In this document: positions 22,140 to 33,036 of the stretch, piece after piece | How positions within the stretch are numbered: position 1 is the first letter of the stretch | Layout: every line of letters starts with the position of its first letter | NCBI GenBank assembly: GCA_011037195.1 | Contig: JAAEAF010000344.1 | Location: 186,001-250,000 of the forward strand | Direction: 5' to 3' | DNA length: 64,000 bases | Source: Triatoma infestans | Taxonomy: Eukaryota; Arthropoda; Insecta; Hemiptera; Reduviidae | The notes under the pieces: model-generated | What the model was told of the DNA's origin: nothing | Databases searched by the model: none | The model's input: the letters and a program-made list of their open reading frames with translations, nothing else | Translations under genes and position numbers: made by a program

Positions 22140-22295
22140 GCTTACATTATATCAATTGTTTTAAAGTCATACTGGGCAGCTGTGAGCAAGCCTGCATCTA
22201 AATGTTTGTAAACAACAATTTCAAAGCAAATTTTCTAATAAATTGTATTTAATTGCAGTAAGAGAAAGTTGTGTGAGTGTTTCCCGCGACTTTTT
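22140..22295 (+). repeat. REP-1 End 1 fragment, plus
   Basis: TTGCAGTAAGAGAAAGTTGT then GTGAGTGTTTCCCGCGAC, preceded by a short family flank. The rest of the copy is missing. Confidence 0.7.
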
Positions 22296-22945
22296 ATTTT
22301 CTCTGATGTTGCTAAGCGACAAGGAAATTTATTCTAAACCACTTTTCTAAGCACTTTATGTTGTGATAACCCCTGCTGTGAACCAGTCGTAAGCACTATT
22401 TGTATAAATTACCTGAGCGGTAGTAGATACAATTTAAAATACGTTGAATGATTTGTGCCAGTTGACACTTGTAACAAAAAAAAAGTATGCCGCCAATAGA
22501 AAGGAAAAAACGATCCTGAGAGGCCACACACATTCACATGTATTGTACCTTGAACACTACTTCACTCTTTCATCTTGTCAAGATTTTCCGACAAAAAAGC
22601 GGCATTAGTCTCTGACAGCACCCCCCCCCCCCGGAGGAAAAAGGAAACAGTGAATCAGGTGAAATCTAACTTTGACATTTGGGCTGTATAGTACGTAATG
22701 GGATCTCGTTTTTTTAACAAAGAATAAAAAAAAAATATGCTTTAAAACCACACAAAAGATTTAGTCAATATTAAATCGGCAGTGACAAATGAAAATCCAA
22801 AACAGCTGATCAATTTTTAACTTAAATATATTTTTTTTAAAACACCTGGAAAGATAGGTTAGGTTGTTTAACTTACGAATAGCAAAACTTGTAACCTGTT
22901 TACCTGCTCACTTCCTCTCACTCACTTCCTAGTTGGTAGTAGAAT
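22296..22945. other. Unassigned DNA with C12 tract
   Basis: A run of about 12 C lies at 22,621-22,632. AACAGCTGATC (about 22,801) and TAGGTTAGGTTG (about 22,856) recur elsewhere in the window. No coding sequence recognised. Confidence 0.4.
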
Positions 22946-23025
22946 GTTCTAAACGAATGGAAGAGCTTTCTTCTTTGAAATCCTGGTATCAGGTCGTACG
23001 GGAATTTTTGGGAAAGACGAGGTGG
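22946..23025 (+). pseudogene. Scrap of LINE family L-b RNase H
   Basis: The DNA GGAAGAGCTTTCTTCTTTGA and what follows match the 41.4-kb copy (SSLKDVLLAWLAGHMGIFWN region). The match ends abruptly at a REP-1 minus segment. Confidence 0.55.
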
Positions 23026-23029
23026 ATAC

Positions 23030-23312
23030 ACCTATTTGTGTGTATGTAGGTAGTATGAAAGATTTCAAGAAAATCGCGAAAAATAAACAAAAAAGTAGAG
23101 CCAACATTTTCGCATGACGGCACTTGATAGAAATCTTTGTGTCCAGATGCTGTGCTAGCACCCCAACAGGAAATCCAATCTGTGCTATGTTTCACATTTT
23201 AGATATTTTATTCACAAAAACGCGCGCATTAAAAAGATGCATTTCCAGTGAAACTTTATTTTGAAAATATAGCACGAATTGAATTCTTTCTTCTTACACC
23301 AGTATGAGAACG
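23030..23312 (-). repeat. REP-1 copy, minus, End 2 part
   Basis: CAAGAAAATCGCGAAAAATA near the left, then TTTCCAGTGAAACTTTATTT, TAGCACGAATTGAATTC and a decayed End 2 (TTCTTCTTACACCAGTATGA). Confidence 0.65.
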
Positions 23313-23928
23313 TAAAATAATAATAATAAGACTACATGTACGATAATTTAGTAATATTACAGGAATCTTCATTCTTGGCTAACCTGTATAATGTTTAGTT
23401 TCCCCTCCACATAAACACAACCATCATTCCACTGCCACCAAGATATATACTCGTAAAAGCATTATATATAATTATAGTTTATACTAAAAAAAAAAAAAAA
23501 AAATCAGGTGATTGGTAGGTTATAATGTATATATATATAAAAGAACAGAATAAAAATAAGATTTTAAAACCAAATCAGCGTGTATACCAATTAACTAAAT
23601 ATATAGGCGGCACTGGAATATCTTTATTTTTGATTTTACCGTCTTTCCAAACATAGCATCTTTGTTTTTTATTTTTTTATTATTTTCAATTTTATTTTGT
23701 GAGCTCTTTTTTGAAGTGGATTAAGTTCTTTTCTATCGAAACCTTTCACTTACCTATGGAATTATTCAATAGCTTTATTTATCAAGAACCATTTTTTTTA
23801 TCAGAGTACGTTCTTTTTGTTAAATAGATTACGTTTTTCAACATTCATTCACACATTTGGGGCATTCATCTTAGGAAATAATTATGAATTTGTTTATAGC
23901 GATAATGATTGTGAATTGCTATCTTTAA
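23313..23928. other. Unassigned AT-rich DNA
   Basis: Poly-A at 23,488-23,503 and a TA run at about 23,528. No feature recognised. Confidence 0.4.
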
Positions 23929-23930
23929 GA

Positions 23931-24610
23931 TCTTGTACGGCTTCTTAGAGTATCCTTGTTCATTTGACAAAGTGTTCCTGGGCAAGAACAATAGAGTTAC
24001 CGTATTTTTGGTACCAGAGCATGTTGGCGTGGATGGTGATGGGATGGCCGATACCCTGGCAAGGAATGGCGCTGCATCCTCTCTTATTTGGCCTGAACCC
24101 TTCTATGGGATAAGCGACCAGCCTCTTCGGGAAGAGCTCAGAAATGAAGAGCAAGTGAAAGCGAGCACAGCTCTGTAAACCTCGCCCAGGACTGAAGCAA
24201 GCTAGTGTTCCTGTATGGTCTGGTTATAATCAGAAAAGATCTGAAAAGTGCACTCAAAAATAGGCTTCGCATGCTTGACGAGTTTCCTCAATTGTAGATA
24301 CTTGGAGCGCACCTGAAGAAGCTGGGCCTAAAACATGATTGCAGCTGCAGATTCTGCGGGGAGATAGAAGAGACACCAATACATCTCCTAAAAGACTAAG
24401 AAGCTTCGGAACGCTCTTTGTGAATTCTGCATGATTGAGAGTGTATCTTGTTGGTTAGGCTGGGAGCAGCAACGATACAAAGATCTCTGAAGAGTAGCGA
24501 GTCCCACTAGCTCCCAGGGGAATATGCACCAAATGGAGAGCCAAATGGAGAGCCACCAGTACCAAATGTAACAAACTGAAAGCTCAGTTTAGACGCATGG
24601 CTTAAGTTAG
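23931..24610 (+). pseudogene. LINE RNase H C-terminus, linker and Cys/His motif (family L-a)
   Basis: The frame opening at 23,933 reads FLVPEHVGVDGDGMADTLAR (WVPGHxGxxGNExAD in intact relatives, with W and G changed), then WPEPFYGISDQPLREELR, up to a stop at 24,176. Past the stop come KDLKSALKNRLRMLDEF, a KKLGLKHDCSCRFCGEIEET segment (C-x2-C of the terminal Cys/His motif) and a decayed remainder. It serves as the best local reference for the L-a copies at 9.6, 11.6, 36.1 and 44.8 kb. R1/Jockey/I-group-like; dead. Confidence 0.8.
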
Positions 24611-24639
24611 CAGAGAACTGTTGACCCTCCATAAAGCAA

Positions 24640-25023
24640 TTAGCCCGGTAAAATGTTTAAAATAAATGTAGTAGCCTGCTCTCTATATGTGCGGTTAATG
24701 TTTCAGGTTCCAAACAAAAAATCGTTGGAACCGTTTTCGAGAAAAATGCAAAAAACTGAAAAATTCATTCAGTAAAATGTTATTTCCGGTTGACCGATTT
24801 AGTTCAAAACTTTTTTATTGTCGGGTCCACTAAGTTCGGGTTTCAACAAAATATCAAGTTTGACCTTTCTGCTATTTTCTATTTTTGAATAATGCTGACC
24901 AGGTTGACCAATTTTTAGAAACTTTTACGGACTCAGTGGACTTCAAAAAATGTAAAAACTCAAATTCGGAAATGTTGACACCATCGCAATAGTTCCTCTT
25001 TCCAGCAGTAAGAGAAAGTAGCA
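24640..25023 (-). repeat. REP-1 copy, minus, End 2 part
   Basis: A module (GGTAAAATGTTTAAAATAAA, TTATTTCCGGTTGACCGATT) leads to the End 2 complement (TGACACCATCGCAATAGTTC, CTCTTTCCAGCAGTAAGAGA). End 1 is missing; a LINE L-a tail abuts it. Confidence 0.75.
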
Positions 25024-25865
25024 CGATTAAAAATGTCGACAGATAAATAAGGTCAGACAGTCTTAGAAAGAAAAACGATTTTGAATGGCATACGAAATAA
25101 GCAGAGAAATAATACATCAAAAGCACTATATGTAGATAGACATTTTCTTAATGATTTAATTATACATTTCATATTAATTAATGTATTTCTCGTCGGGCGG
25201 GTGGAGGCGGTACGGGAGGGGGGACTTAACACTTTAATAAAAGGAATAAAGTGGAGAAAAAAAAAATTGAAATGTGTATGATTGTCCCGGCCAGACGAAC
25301 GGCGGGAAGTAGAGTTGCAACGCCTTCTGAATCTGATGAATTAAATACTAGTTAATTATTCTCACCTAGTCTAGGTACAGAGTATACAATTAAAACTAAT
25401 ACAACTAGCCGTGGCTTTCTGACATGTTTTTTATAAAACAGTAATTATTAATCAGTATGGAAGTCAGCTGTTTCCATTGCCTTTTAAATATTTATTGTTA
25501 AATTTTTATAGAGAAGGTTACAATTTTTTAGGTTTTATTTTTTATTTTATTTTATTTAGTATCAAAAAAAGCTAAATGAAAAACCAGTTTTTTTAACTAA
25601 TCTAGAAAACATATAAAAACAGGGATTTAGTGGATTTTTAACTTTTACATTCTTGGAGGATGTTTATTACTATTTTGTTTTGCCGCGAGGGAATCAACTG
25701 GGCTGCAGAGGTTCGTCCACCTTGTTATTGTTTATTTTTTGGACAGGTTATACTTTTCTGTTTATTATTTAATTCGGTCGAATTTTTAACATATAAATGA
25801 TCTGGGAATTTTTCAGAACGGTTTTGTCTTGGAAATTTAATATATATTGTTTTGACGTATAACCA
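25024..25865. other. Unassigned AT-rich DNA
   Basis: A G-rich patch near 25,196-25,225; GTCAGCTGTTTCC at about 25,463. No coding evidence. Confidence 0.4.
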
Positions 25866-25869
25866 GGAA

Positions 25870-26330
25870 ATGTCAGCGCTAGATAGAAGTGAAAATTTCT
25901 GATCACTGGTTCCTTAGATCAAGTTCGCTCAACTATGAGATGTGGATCGAGCTTTCCACCCTTGTTTCCAAGGATAATCACAACCAAAATGCTCCGTAAA
26001 GCTCCGTTAAGACCGTACTCTATAGGAACTGAACGTCTCAGTAGTCCCTGGAACCATTGGTTGCTTCTCAATTTCAAATTTTTCCCAGGAAAAAGGTATC
26101 AAATAACAAGTTGTATGTCATCAAGCAACTGTAGGTAAAGTAAATCATACAAGTATTTTCGAGAAAACTGAGAAAACTAAAACAAAAAATCCATTGCAGT
26201 AAAGTAATACTTCCGGTTTATCGATTTCGGCATAAACTTTACTCTGAGGAAATATTATAAGAGAACTTTTCCGTGCTCATGGGAGCCCAAGACATGTAAA
26301 TTTCATTTCGAAGATTGGATACAAAAAGCT
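25870..26330 (-). repeat. REP-1 copy, minus, partial
   Basis: Family words TTCCCAGGAAAAAGGTATC, TTTTCGAGAAAACTGAG and AATACTTCCGGTTTATCGAT are present. It breaks near 26,330, where an unrelated ~170-bp segment with its own imperfect palindrome (26,371-26,447) follows. Confidence 0.6.
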
Positions 26331-26370
26331 ATTTTCTTCTTGCAGTCCCCAAAAAAAACACAAAAATAAT

Positions 26371-26447
26371 CTATTTTTAACATTAACTTCATTCCCGGAC
26401 CTCTTGTCCTGAGGAAAAACACAAAGGTCCGAAACGTTAAAAATACA
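26371..26447. repeat. Imperfect palindrome inside an unassigned insertion
   Basis: TATTTTTAAC and CGGACCT on the left face AGGTCCG and GTTAAAAATA on the right. The loop contains CCTGAGGA and the right arm CGAAACG, which superficially recalls a hammerhead core but lacks helices I and II. Confidence 0.6.
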
Positions 26448-26503
26448 CTTCTTAAATTTAAAAGAGTTCTCTTCTTTGGCCCCTGTCAAACATTGTTTTA
26501 CTT

Positions 26504-26745
26504 GTATAAAAAAAGACTGGTATGAAACACTCATACGACTTTCTTTAAGCTTCAGATATCACTCATTTGCCCTTGAAAAATATAGAGGTGGCAAGGGAGA
26601 CGAGTAAAACCTACAAACCCGGCAGGTAGAGAAGTGATAACGTTGTCGATTACATTCCAGAACCGGGTGCCAATAACAATGAACCAACATCGGATATAAC
26701 ATTTGAAATTTAACGCTATATATTCTGCACATTTATCGAAAAATC
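26504..26745 (-). repeat. REP-1 copy, minus, End 1 part
   Basis: End 1 complement (GACTGGTATGAAACACTCAT, ACGACTTTC) plus the 'GTGCCAATAACAATGAACC' and ATTTAACGCTATAT blocks. It is truncated where the next plus copy begins. Confidence 0.7.
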
Positions 26746-26753
26746 TTTTTTTT

Positions 26754-26854
26754 TTACTTTCTCTTACATCGTGTCAAATTTTCGATATTGAGTTTTCACC
26801 GGAAATATCCGTTTTGAAGGTCCCCTGAGTCCAAAAAAGTGGTTTTTAGCAAAT

Positions 26855-26888
<34 letters not shown>

Positions 26889-27749
26889 GTGTGTGTGTGT
26901 ATGTATGTGAACAGCATAGCTCAAAAACGAAAAATCGTAGAAAGTTCAAACTTGATAATTCGTTTACTTATCACCATGGGATCCGACAGTGGGTCTCTGT
27001 CTAAAATCCTCAACCGGAAGTACCACTTCACTAGTTGATTTTTTTACGTTTTTGCAATTTTCTCAAAAATGGCTCCAACGATTTTCTTCAAACTCGTTAT
27101 ATCAACTAAATATACTAACAGCTACAACCTTTATTTGAAACATTTCTCCGAGAAAATTCATTTAAGGGCACTTCTGGGGGAGGGGTGGGGTTAGGTTTCA
27201 TTTAAAGTGCCTATTTCAGTTTAGTAGACAATTTTGCCTTCTCAATTGTGTTAATTAGAATTAAATGTGTTGTTGAAATTCAGAGTTTGATAAAAATCGG
27301 ATAACCGGAAGTACATTTACATTACCACTTTACTAAATGATTTTTTTCACTTTTTTGCGATTTTCTCAAAAATGTCTCCGACGATTTTTTTGAAACATCT
27401 TATATAAACTACACATACAATGATCTACAACTTTTGTTTGAAACATTTCTCTGGGAAAATTCATTTAAGGGCACTTTTTTAGGGGAGGGGTGGGGTTACT
27501 GCTTCCTCTAAAGTGCTATCATAGTTGATTATACAATTCTATCATCCAAACAAAATTAGTTAGAGATAAATAAATGGCCGAAATTCCTAGTTTCAAGAAA
27601 GTTAGTAAACCGGAAGTGCGCTTTTACTTGACAGTTTTTCAACAAATTTCATTAAATTTGGCGCACAAACTATAAAATTTGTCAATTATAATTTTGAGAA
27701 CCTAGGAGTAAGAGAAAGTTGTGTGAGTGTTTCACACCAGATTTTTTTT
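26754..27749 (+). repeat. REP-1 copy, plus, full length with three modules
   Basis: 996 bp. End 2 (TACTTTCTCTTACATCGTG) to End 1 (GAGTAAGAGAAAGTTGTGTG, hairpin 27,721-27,737, then T8). CCGGAAGT-bearing module starts lie at about 27,013, 27,304 and 27,610, a spacing of 291 and 306 bases. A (GT) microsatellite fills 26,854-26,900. No coding frame. This is the best copy for defining the family. Confidence 0.9.
26854..26900. repeat. (GT)n microsatellite inside REP-1
   Basis: A nearly pure GT run at the position where most REP-1 copies have a short GT tract after TTAGCRAATGGT. Confidence 0.9.
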
Positions 27750-27889
27750 GGGGGAACAATGTTCAAATAGGTAAAGTAAATATTTAAAGACAGCATTGCA
27801 GACCCATCCATGTATTCAATAGCATTCAAGTAGATTCAATAATAAGTATTAATAAGTAATAAGTAATAATATTAATAAGTAATAAGTAT

Positions 27890-28530
27890 ATGTATAGACA
27901 GTACACGACGTTTAAAGAAAACCAATGGTGATGTATTCGAGAAAATCGCGAAAAGTGAAAAAAAAATAGTAAATCTGCACTTCCGGTAGAAAAAAATATG
28001 TATTCTCCTTACTAGGAGTAAAAGCAAATAAAAATAATATACATACAAATATATCTGCACCGGAAATATAATATAAAAATCGTACCTAAAATCGGTAAAC
28101 CGATTTTCTTCAATCTCGGCAGTTTGGCATCACATTAAATTCTTATTAATATTATATAGACGCTGGAATCATAAAATATATTGAAATAGCACTTTAAAGG
28201 AAAGCCTAACGTCACCTGACCCTCACAGAACACCTCTTAAATGAATTTTCCCAGAAAAATGTTTCAAATAAAAGTTGCAGCTCTTCATAAGATTAGTTTC
28301 ATCGAAATCGTAGGAGTCGTTTTCGAGAAAATGCAAAAAAAATATAGTGTAAAGTGTTTTCAGTAAAGTTGTAGATCTGGTCCGACCAATTTTGACGAAA
28401 AGCTTATTGTCGCGTTCCCCTGTTTACCTATTATTTTGTAACCAACCCTTTTTCGTACCCAGGGGGATTTCAAAACGCATATTTCCGGTGAAAACTCGAT
28501 ATGGAAAATTGGTCACGACCATCAGTAAGA
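27890..28530 (-). repeat. REP-1 copy, minus, lacking End 1
   Basis: Module words (CGAGAAAATCGCGAAAAGTG, CACTTCCGGTAGA) and a clear End 2 complement (ATTTCCGGTGAAAACTCGAT, then GACCATCAGTAAGAGAAAGT). Left of it, 27,838-27,890 is a short AATAAGT tandem. Confidence 0.75.
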
Positions 28531-29358
28531 GAAAGTAAAAAGCTATACGGACAAGATTATATACAATATGGACAAGATAATATTGTATTATATTTTATAG
28601 GTTCGATTTTTTTTTTCACTGTCACCTTCAATAAAAAAAAAAAGTAAAAAAAAAAGACGTCTTAAATCGTGTCTGCAAGTTGTCACCCAAGTAGAAACTT
28701 GAATTAAAGATATCTTGCTAGCGACAGTGTCGCTACGGGTGGCGAGATCTGAGGTAATAGACTGTTTATTTCAAATAATAAAACAGCAACCGTAAACAGC
28801 AGCATCCAAAAACTACATCTTTCTTTCTTTCTCTATTCATTCTCTTTACACAGAAGGCGACTAAATGTAGCGACACTATTGTTTGTGTGTGTGTGCGCAT
28901 CCTTTCTCTCTCTCTAGTTTTTCAAATTAACGAAAGTTTTTAGAAGAGTGGGGGAGGGGGATGATATTAAGTTTAGTATTGTTATACTAAGCATCTTGAT
29001 ATAGTGTATATAAGGCTAGGAATGAGCATATTATATATGTTATGTTTAGTGAGTTAGTCGTGTGATGGCGGTGTAAGGGGCTTCAAAAGAAGAAATGCCG
29101 GCCATCTTCCTCCGCCGACCATATCTTTCTCACACACACAGCATCCAGCCGATGTCTCACTCGTTCTCTCTCACTCTGGTGGAAGAAAAATTGAAAGATA
29201 GAAAGAGAAAGATATACAAACAGGTTGAAACATGAAAAAAAAAATCCCGAGACAGAGATATAGTAAATCATGACAACTTGGGTGGTCGCCGAAGAGAACT
29301 GGCCGCCGGCTCTCCAGCGCTCCTGTCGGTCCTCACACGCAATTACCTTTCCTAAGCA

Positions 29359-29361
<3 letters not shown>

Positions 29362-29420
<59 letters not shown>
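29362..29420. repeat. Compound (AC)16(AT)13 microsatellite
   Basis: An AC run followed without a break by an AT run. Confidence 0.95.
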
Positions 29421-29421
<1 letters not shown>

Positions 29422-29542
29422 CTAAACATTAAGATCGAAACAACAGGGCTACATTTCTTTTTTTTATTATTAGGTTTTTTTATTTTTATCTTTTTGGAAA
29501 TCGAGAGGGAGGGGAAAGGGAAACGGACAGACAAAGTACCTT

Positions 29543-29563
29543 AATCACCTGGAGCGCGGCCAT
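29543..29563 (-). CDS. Candidate short first coding exon, unidentified
   Basis: ATG at 29,563 lies in a strong start context (CAAAATGGCC) inside a local GC-rich patch; it reads MAALQ, with a possible donor CAG|GTGATT, or MAALQVIK with donor AAG|GTACTT. Too short to identify; the open frame without splicing is only 24 codons. Confidence 0.2.
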
Positions 29564-29730
29564 TTTGATGACTAGGTTTTTAACTTTTATTTTTACTGTA
29601 TTATCTGCCCTTTCACCATTTGAGTTACAACCCCTTTAGCAGGCCCTATTATACTACTTTCAATTTTTTTTTCTTTATGTGGCCCCCCCTTTTCACATAA
29701 TTATTTCGGTTTCTTTTTTTTGTACGTGTA

Positions 29731-29762
29731 TATATATATATATATATAATATATATATATAT
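29731..29762. repeat. (AT)n microsatellite
   Basis: AT run with one phase break. Confidence 0.9.
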
Positions 29763-29846
29763 CCATTTAGTTTATTCTTCTTTCTGTACGATTAATTAAA
29801 ACAACAATGAAGCTGTTTAATAAATATAAGCTCGTGTAAAAAATAA

Positions 29847-29889
29847 AAAATCTAGTGTGAAACACTGACACCACTTTCTCTTACTGCTG

Positions 29890-29932
<43 letters not shown>

Positions 29933-30090
29933 ACACACACAAATATACAAATAACAAATTTTGTTGAAACTTCAAATTTTACTCATTTCACCAAGAGATT
30001 TAACGATAAAATCGATGTTTTGGTGGGAATAACATTTGATTGAACATTTTGGAGTTTGTATGTCAGTTGATCGCGAATTTGAATAAACGC
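29847..30090 (-). repeat. REP-1 copy, minus, End 1 part
   Basis: AAAAATCTAGTGTGAAACAC, TGACACCACTTTCTCTTACT, then a long (AC) run at 29,892-29,940 and a decayed End 1-proximal block. Confidence 0.65.
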
Positions 30091-30945
30091 ATATATTTTA
30101 ATTTTCATACGCATATTGTAAGTAAAGAGAGAAAGTGAGTGTGTGTATGAGAGAGAATGTCCATCTGTGTAGATTACAGGAAAAGCAGGGGAGCGGAAAT
30201 CCCGGAAGTTCTTGCGGGATATCTTCATTTAACTTAGGGTTGCTTGTGGTTCTGTCTCACTGTCTGCTTAATAAACATGTACTGAAATAAAATGGTTGTA
30301 TTGAAAGATAATGAATGAATTAAAAAGTTAATTAATCGCATATAGAAAAAGAAGCGTATATAACAAGTCACCGGACATAATACGCGATTGGCTATACAAA
30401 TTTACGATGAACTGTTGAAAGATGCCGTGACCGTTCTATTAAGCTGTTTTAGATTATACCATTCTGATATATTCATATATCGATACATGAATATACCATT
30501 CTGATATATTCATATATCGATACATGATTTATATCGATAGAATAGTTGGGGTTTTTCGATTATTTTTTTTTTTTTTTTTGAGCTGTCCGATATAATCATT
30601 TTAAATCTTGTTCATAACTAATTCTCTTTCATATAAATATGTTCTGTTGGTTTCTTTATTGCTTTTTGCTGATGTAAAAAAATTATATACAACAACTGTT
30701 TTAGTTTTTATTTAAAAAATGAATCCGCCTACGCCATTCCCGCACCTATAAATACAGATCTCTCGCTACGTGCCTCAAGACCACAAATTGTACCCTGCAA
30801 CAAACATCGCTGCGCCGTCATAAATCTGTCGTTAGAAAATGTTACTTATAAGCAGCACTTACTTCCACGTAATAATATTTCATAGTTCACTTTTTCTAAA
30901 CTTTTATCAATCATTGTTTCTCTAAATGTTGTTTACTGCTCTTTC
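30091..30945. other. Unassigned DNA with a 37-bp tandem duplication
   Basis: Apart from the duplication at 30,455-30,527, AT-rich DNA without recognised features; TATCGATA-type words cluster at 30,476-30,540. Confidence 0.4.
30455..30527. repeat. 37-bp tandem duplication
   Basis: Two adjacent near-identical copies beginning TATACCATTCTGATATATTC; each contains ATATCGATAC. Confidence 0.9.
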
Positions 30946-31540
30946 GTATATTTCCGGAAATTTTGAGCGACTGGTCTCTCTGTGTCTTTGTGTTTATCTG
31001 GACGTATGTGAATATCTTGGGAACAATCATAGGAAGTTCAAACTTGATATCCCTTTTAGGTGTCACTAGCGCATCAGGCATGAAGGTTTTGGTCAATTTT
31101 CATCGATCGGTAATGTGCAAATTTACATCTTCTTTTATTTTAGTTCTCCGCGAATTAAACGGATCAAACGTTTTTTAAACTTGGCTTTCGACGTTTTTTG
31201 GCTATACATCGCTTATCAAATTCCAAAAAACGAAGAAAGCCAATCTGTAAGGACGCACATCCGGTTAATCGATTTTCTTCAAATTTGGGGTGCAATAATG
31301 GTGTATTGAATATCCATAAAGAAGGGTATAGTGATTCTTTATTAAGCTTGTCATTGTAACTGTACAGATGTATATATACATACGTTTATATACATCACTT
31401 ATATGTGAAACGTTTTTTTACAAAAATTGATTATAGAAGGTTCACATGTAACCCCCCCCCATGTTTATGTTGGCATACATGAGTCAAATATGAAAGTTGA
31501 AGAAAACTTGCTAAGTTTATCTCTGTGTTAACATTTGCTT
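30946..31540 (+). repeat. REP-1 copy, plus, both ends decayed
   Basis: Starts within the TTTCCGGAAATTTTGAG region; then AGGAAGTTCAAACTTGATAT, module words (ACATCCGGTTAATCGATTTT) and AAGTTGAAGAAAACTTGCTA. It abuts the next copy. Confidence 0.6.
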
Positions 31541-31554
31541 TTTTATTTTATTTT

Positions 31555-32256
31555 ACTTTCTCTCACTAGGGAAGTACTATGATCATGCCAAATTGTCGAT
31601 ATCGAGTTTTCACCAGATATACCCGTTTTCAGAGCCTATCGGTATGAAAAAAGTGGTTTTTCGAAGTTGGTCTGTGTGTGTGTGTGGGTGGGTGGTTAGC
31701 ATAACTCAAAAAGAGAAAATTACATAAAGTTCAAACTTGATATTTAGTTTCTGCGCTAGTTCGCGAGGTCAACCGGAAGTGACGCTGTACTGAATGGATT
31801 TTTGTTATTGCGCTTTTCTTGAAAATGGCTCCAACGATTTTCTTTAAACTGGGGATAATAACTACACCTATAAAGAATTACACCTTTTTATTTCTAACAT
31901 TTTTCCAGGAAAATTCATTTAAGAGAAGTTTTCGGGGAGGGGGAAGTTATGTTTTCCTCGTAAAGTGTTATTTCAGTTTATTATATCGTTCTACTATCTA
32001 CATACTATTAATTACAATGAAATGTGATGCCAAAATTTCTCCATAAAAACACCAAGGAGTTTCATTCAATTTGGTATACTAACCAACCATACATGCAGAC
32101 ACCAATCACTTTTGTTTGACATTTTTTCTGAGAAAACATTGTTAAATGAATTTGAGAAAGGGGTGGTCATGCTTCTCAAAAAGCTCGTTGTAACAAGTTT
32201 AGATTGTTCCATTGCAGTAAGAGAAAGTCGTGCGAGTGTTTCACACCAGTTTTTTG
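31555..32256 (+). repeat. REP-1 copy, plus, full length
   Basis: End 2 (TACTTTCTCTCACTAGGGAA) to End 1 (GCAGTAAGAGAAAGTCGTGC, GAGTGTTTCACACCAG). One full module. With the next minus copy it forms an inverted pair whose End 1 termini face each other. Confidence 0.9.
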
Positions 32257-32434
32257 TTTTGTTTTTAAGGGTCGAATGAATGATTATTGATGGGACAGAT
32301 CTTCTTTTATCTAGTGAAGATAGTTACTGGAATTTTAGAAATTTTTAGGACTGCAACGGTTGATAATGAAATAATACTCAGCTCAGGCGCAATGATACAT
32401 GGAACCTGAGTAAAAATGAAGATATTCTTTAAAG

Positions 32435-33036
32435 AAAAAATCTAGTATGCAAACACTCACCGCTTTCTCTTACTGCAAGTTACGGAAATTTTCTTCCCAA
32501 TTATAATTAATTCTTATGAAACTCGTCAGTGTCTTTATGGAGACAATCAGAGAAAACTGAAAAACGTGTTCAATAAAGTCGTACTTCCGGTCAAATGATT
32601 TTCAAACTGGGAATTTCGGCTACATATTTTATTCTGATTAATATTACATGGTTGATAGAATCGTAGTATAACCAATTAAAACATCCCCCCCCCCCAAGTC
32701 GCCTTAAATAAATTTTCCCGGAAAAAGGTTAGAAATAAAAAGTTGTGGATTTTTGTGTGTGTAACTAATATGCCACGTTTAAAGAAAAACATTGAAGCCA
32801 TTTTCAGAAAATCGCAAAAAAAAAATTCTGTAAAGTGTTACTTCCGGTTAACCGGATTCGATCAAAACTTTATGGTCGGGTCTCAGGCTAGCAATTAAAC
32901 TAAATATCAAATTTTAATATTTCTGCGGAAACCAATTTTCTTGAAACCACTTTTTCTGACTTAGGGACCTCAAAACTTCATATTGAAAATTTGACACGAT
33001 CGTAATACTTGCTCACACGAGCAGTAGGAGAAAGTA
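32435..33036 (-). repeat. REP-1 copy, minus, full length
   Basis: End 1 complement (AAAAAATCTAGTATGCAAAC, CTTTCTCTTACTGCA) to End 2 complement (ATTTGACACGATCGTAATAC, TTGCTCACACGAGCAGTAGG, AGAAAGTA). One module. Confidence 0.9.

Larger units (their letters stand above)
28531..29845. other. Unassigned region with microsatellites and GC-richer patches
   Basis: Parts of 28,680-28,760, 29,050-29,350 and 29,540-29,565 are clearly GC-richer than the window average and lack REP-1, as expected of host sequence near a gene. No exon can be proven; one candidate start is listed separately. Several long dinucleotide tracts occur. Confidence 0.35.

Noticed and set aside
26400..26440. CCTGAGGA ... GAAACGTT as a further hammerhead ribozyme
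   Set aside because: The core words are there, but no helix I pairs around them, helix II has no complementary strands, and helix III would have no loop. I keep it only as part of an imperfect palindrome.
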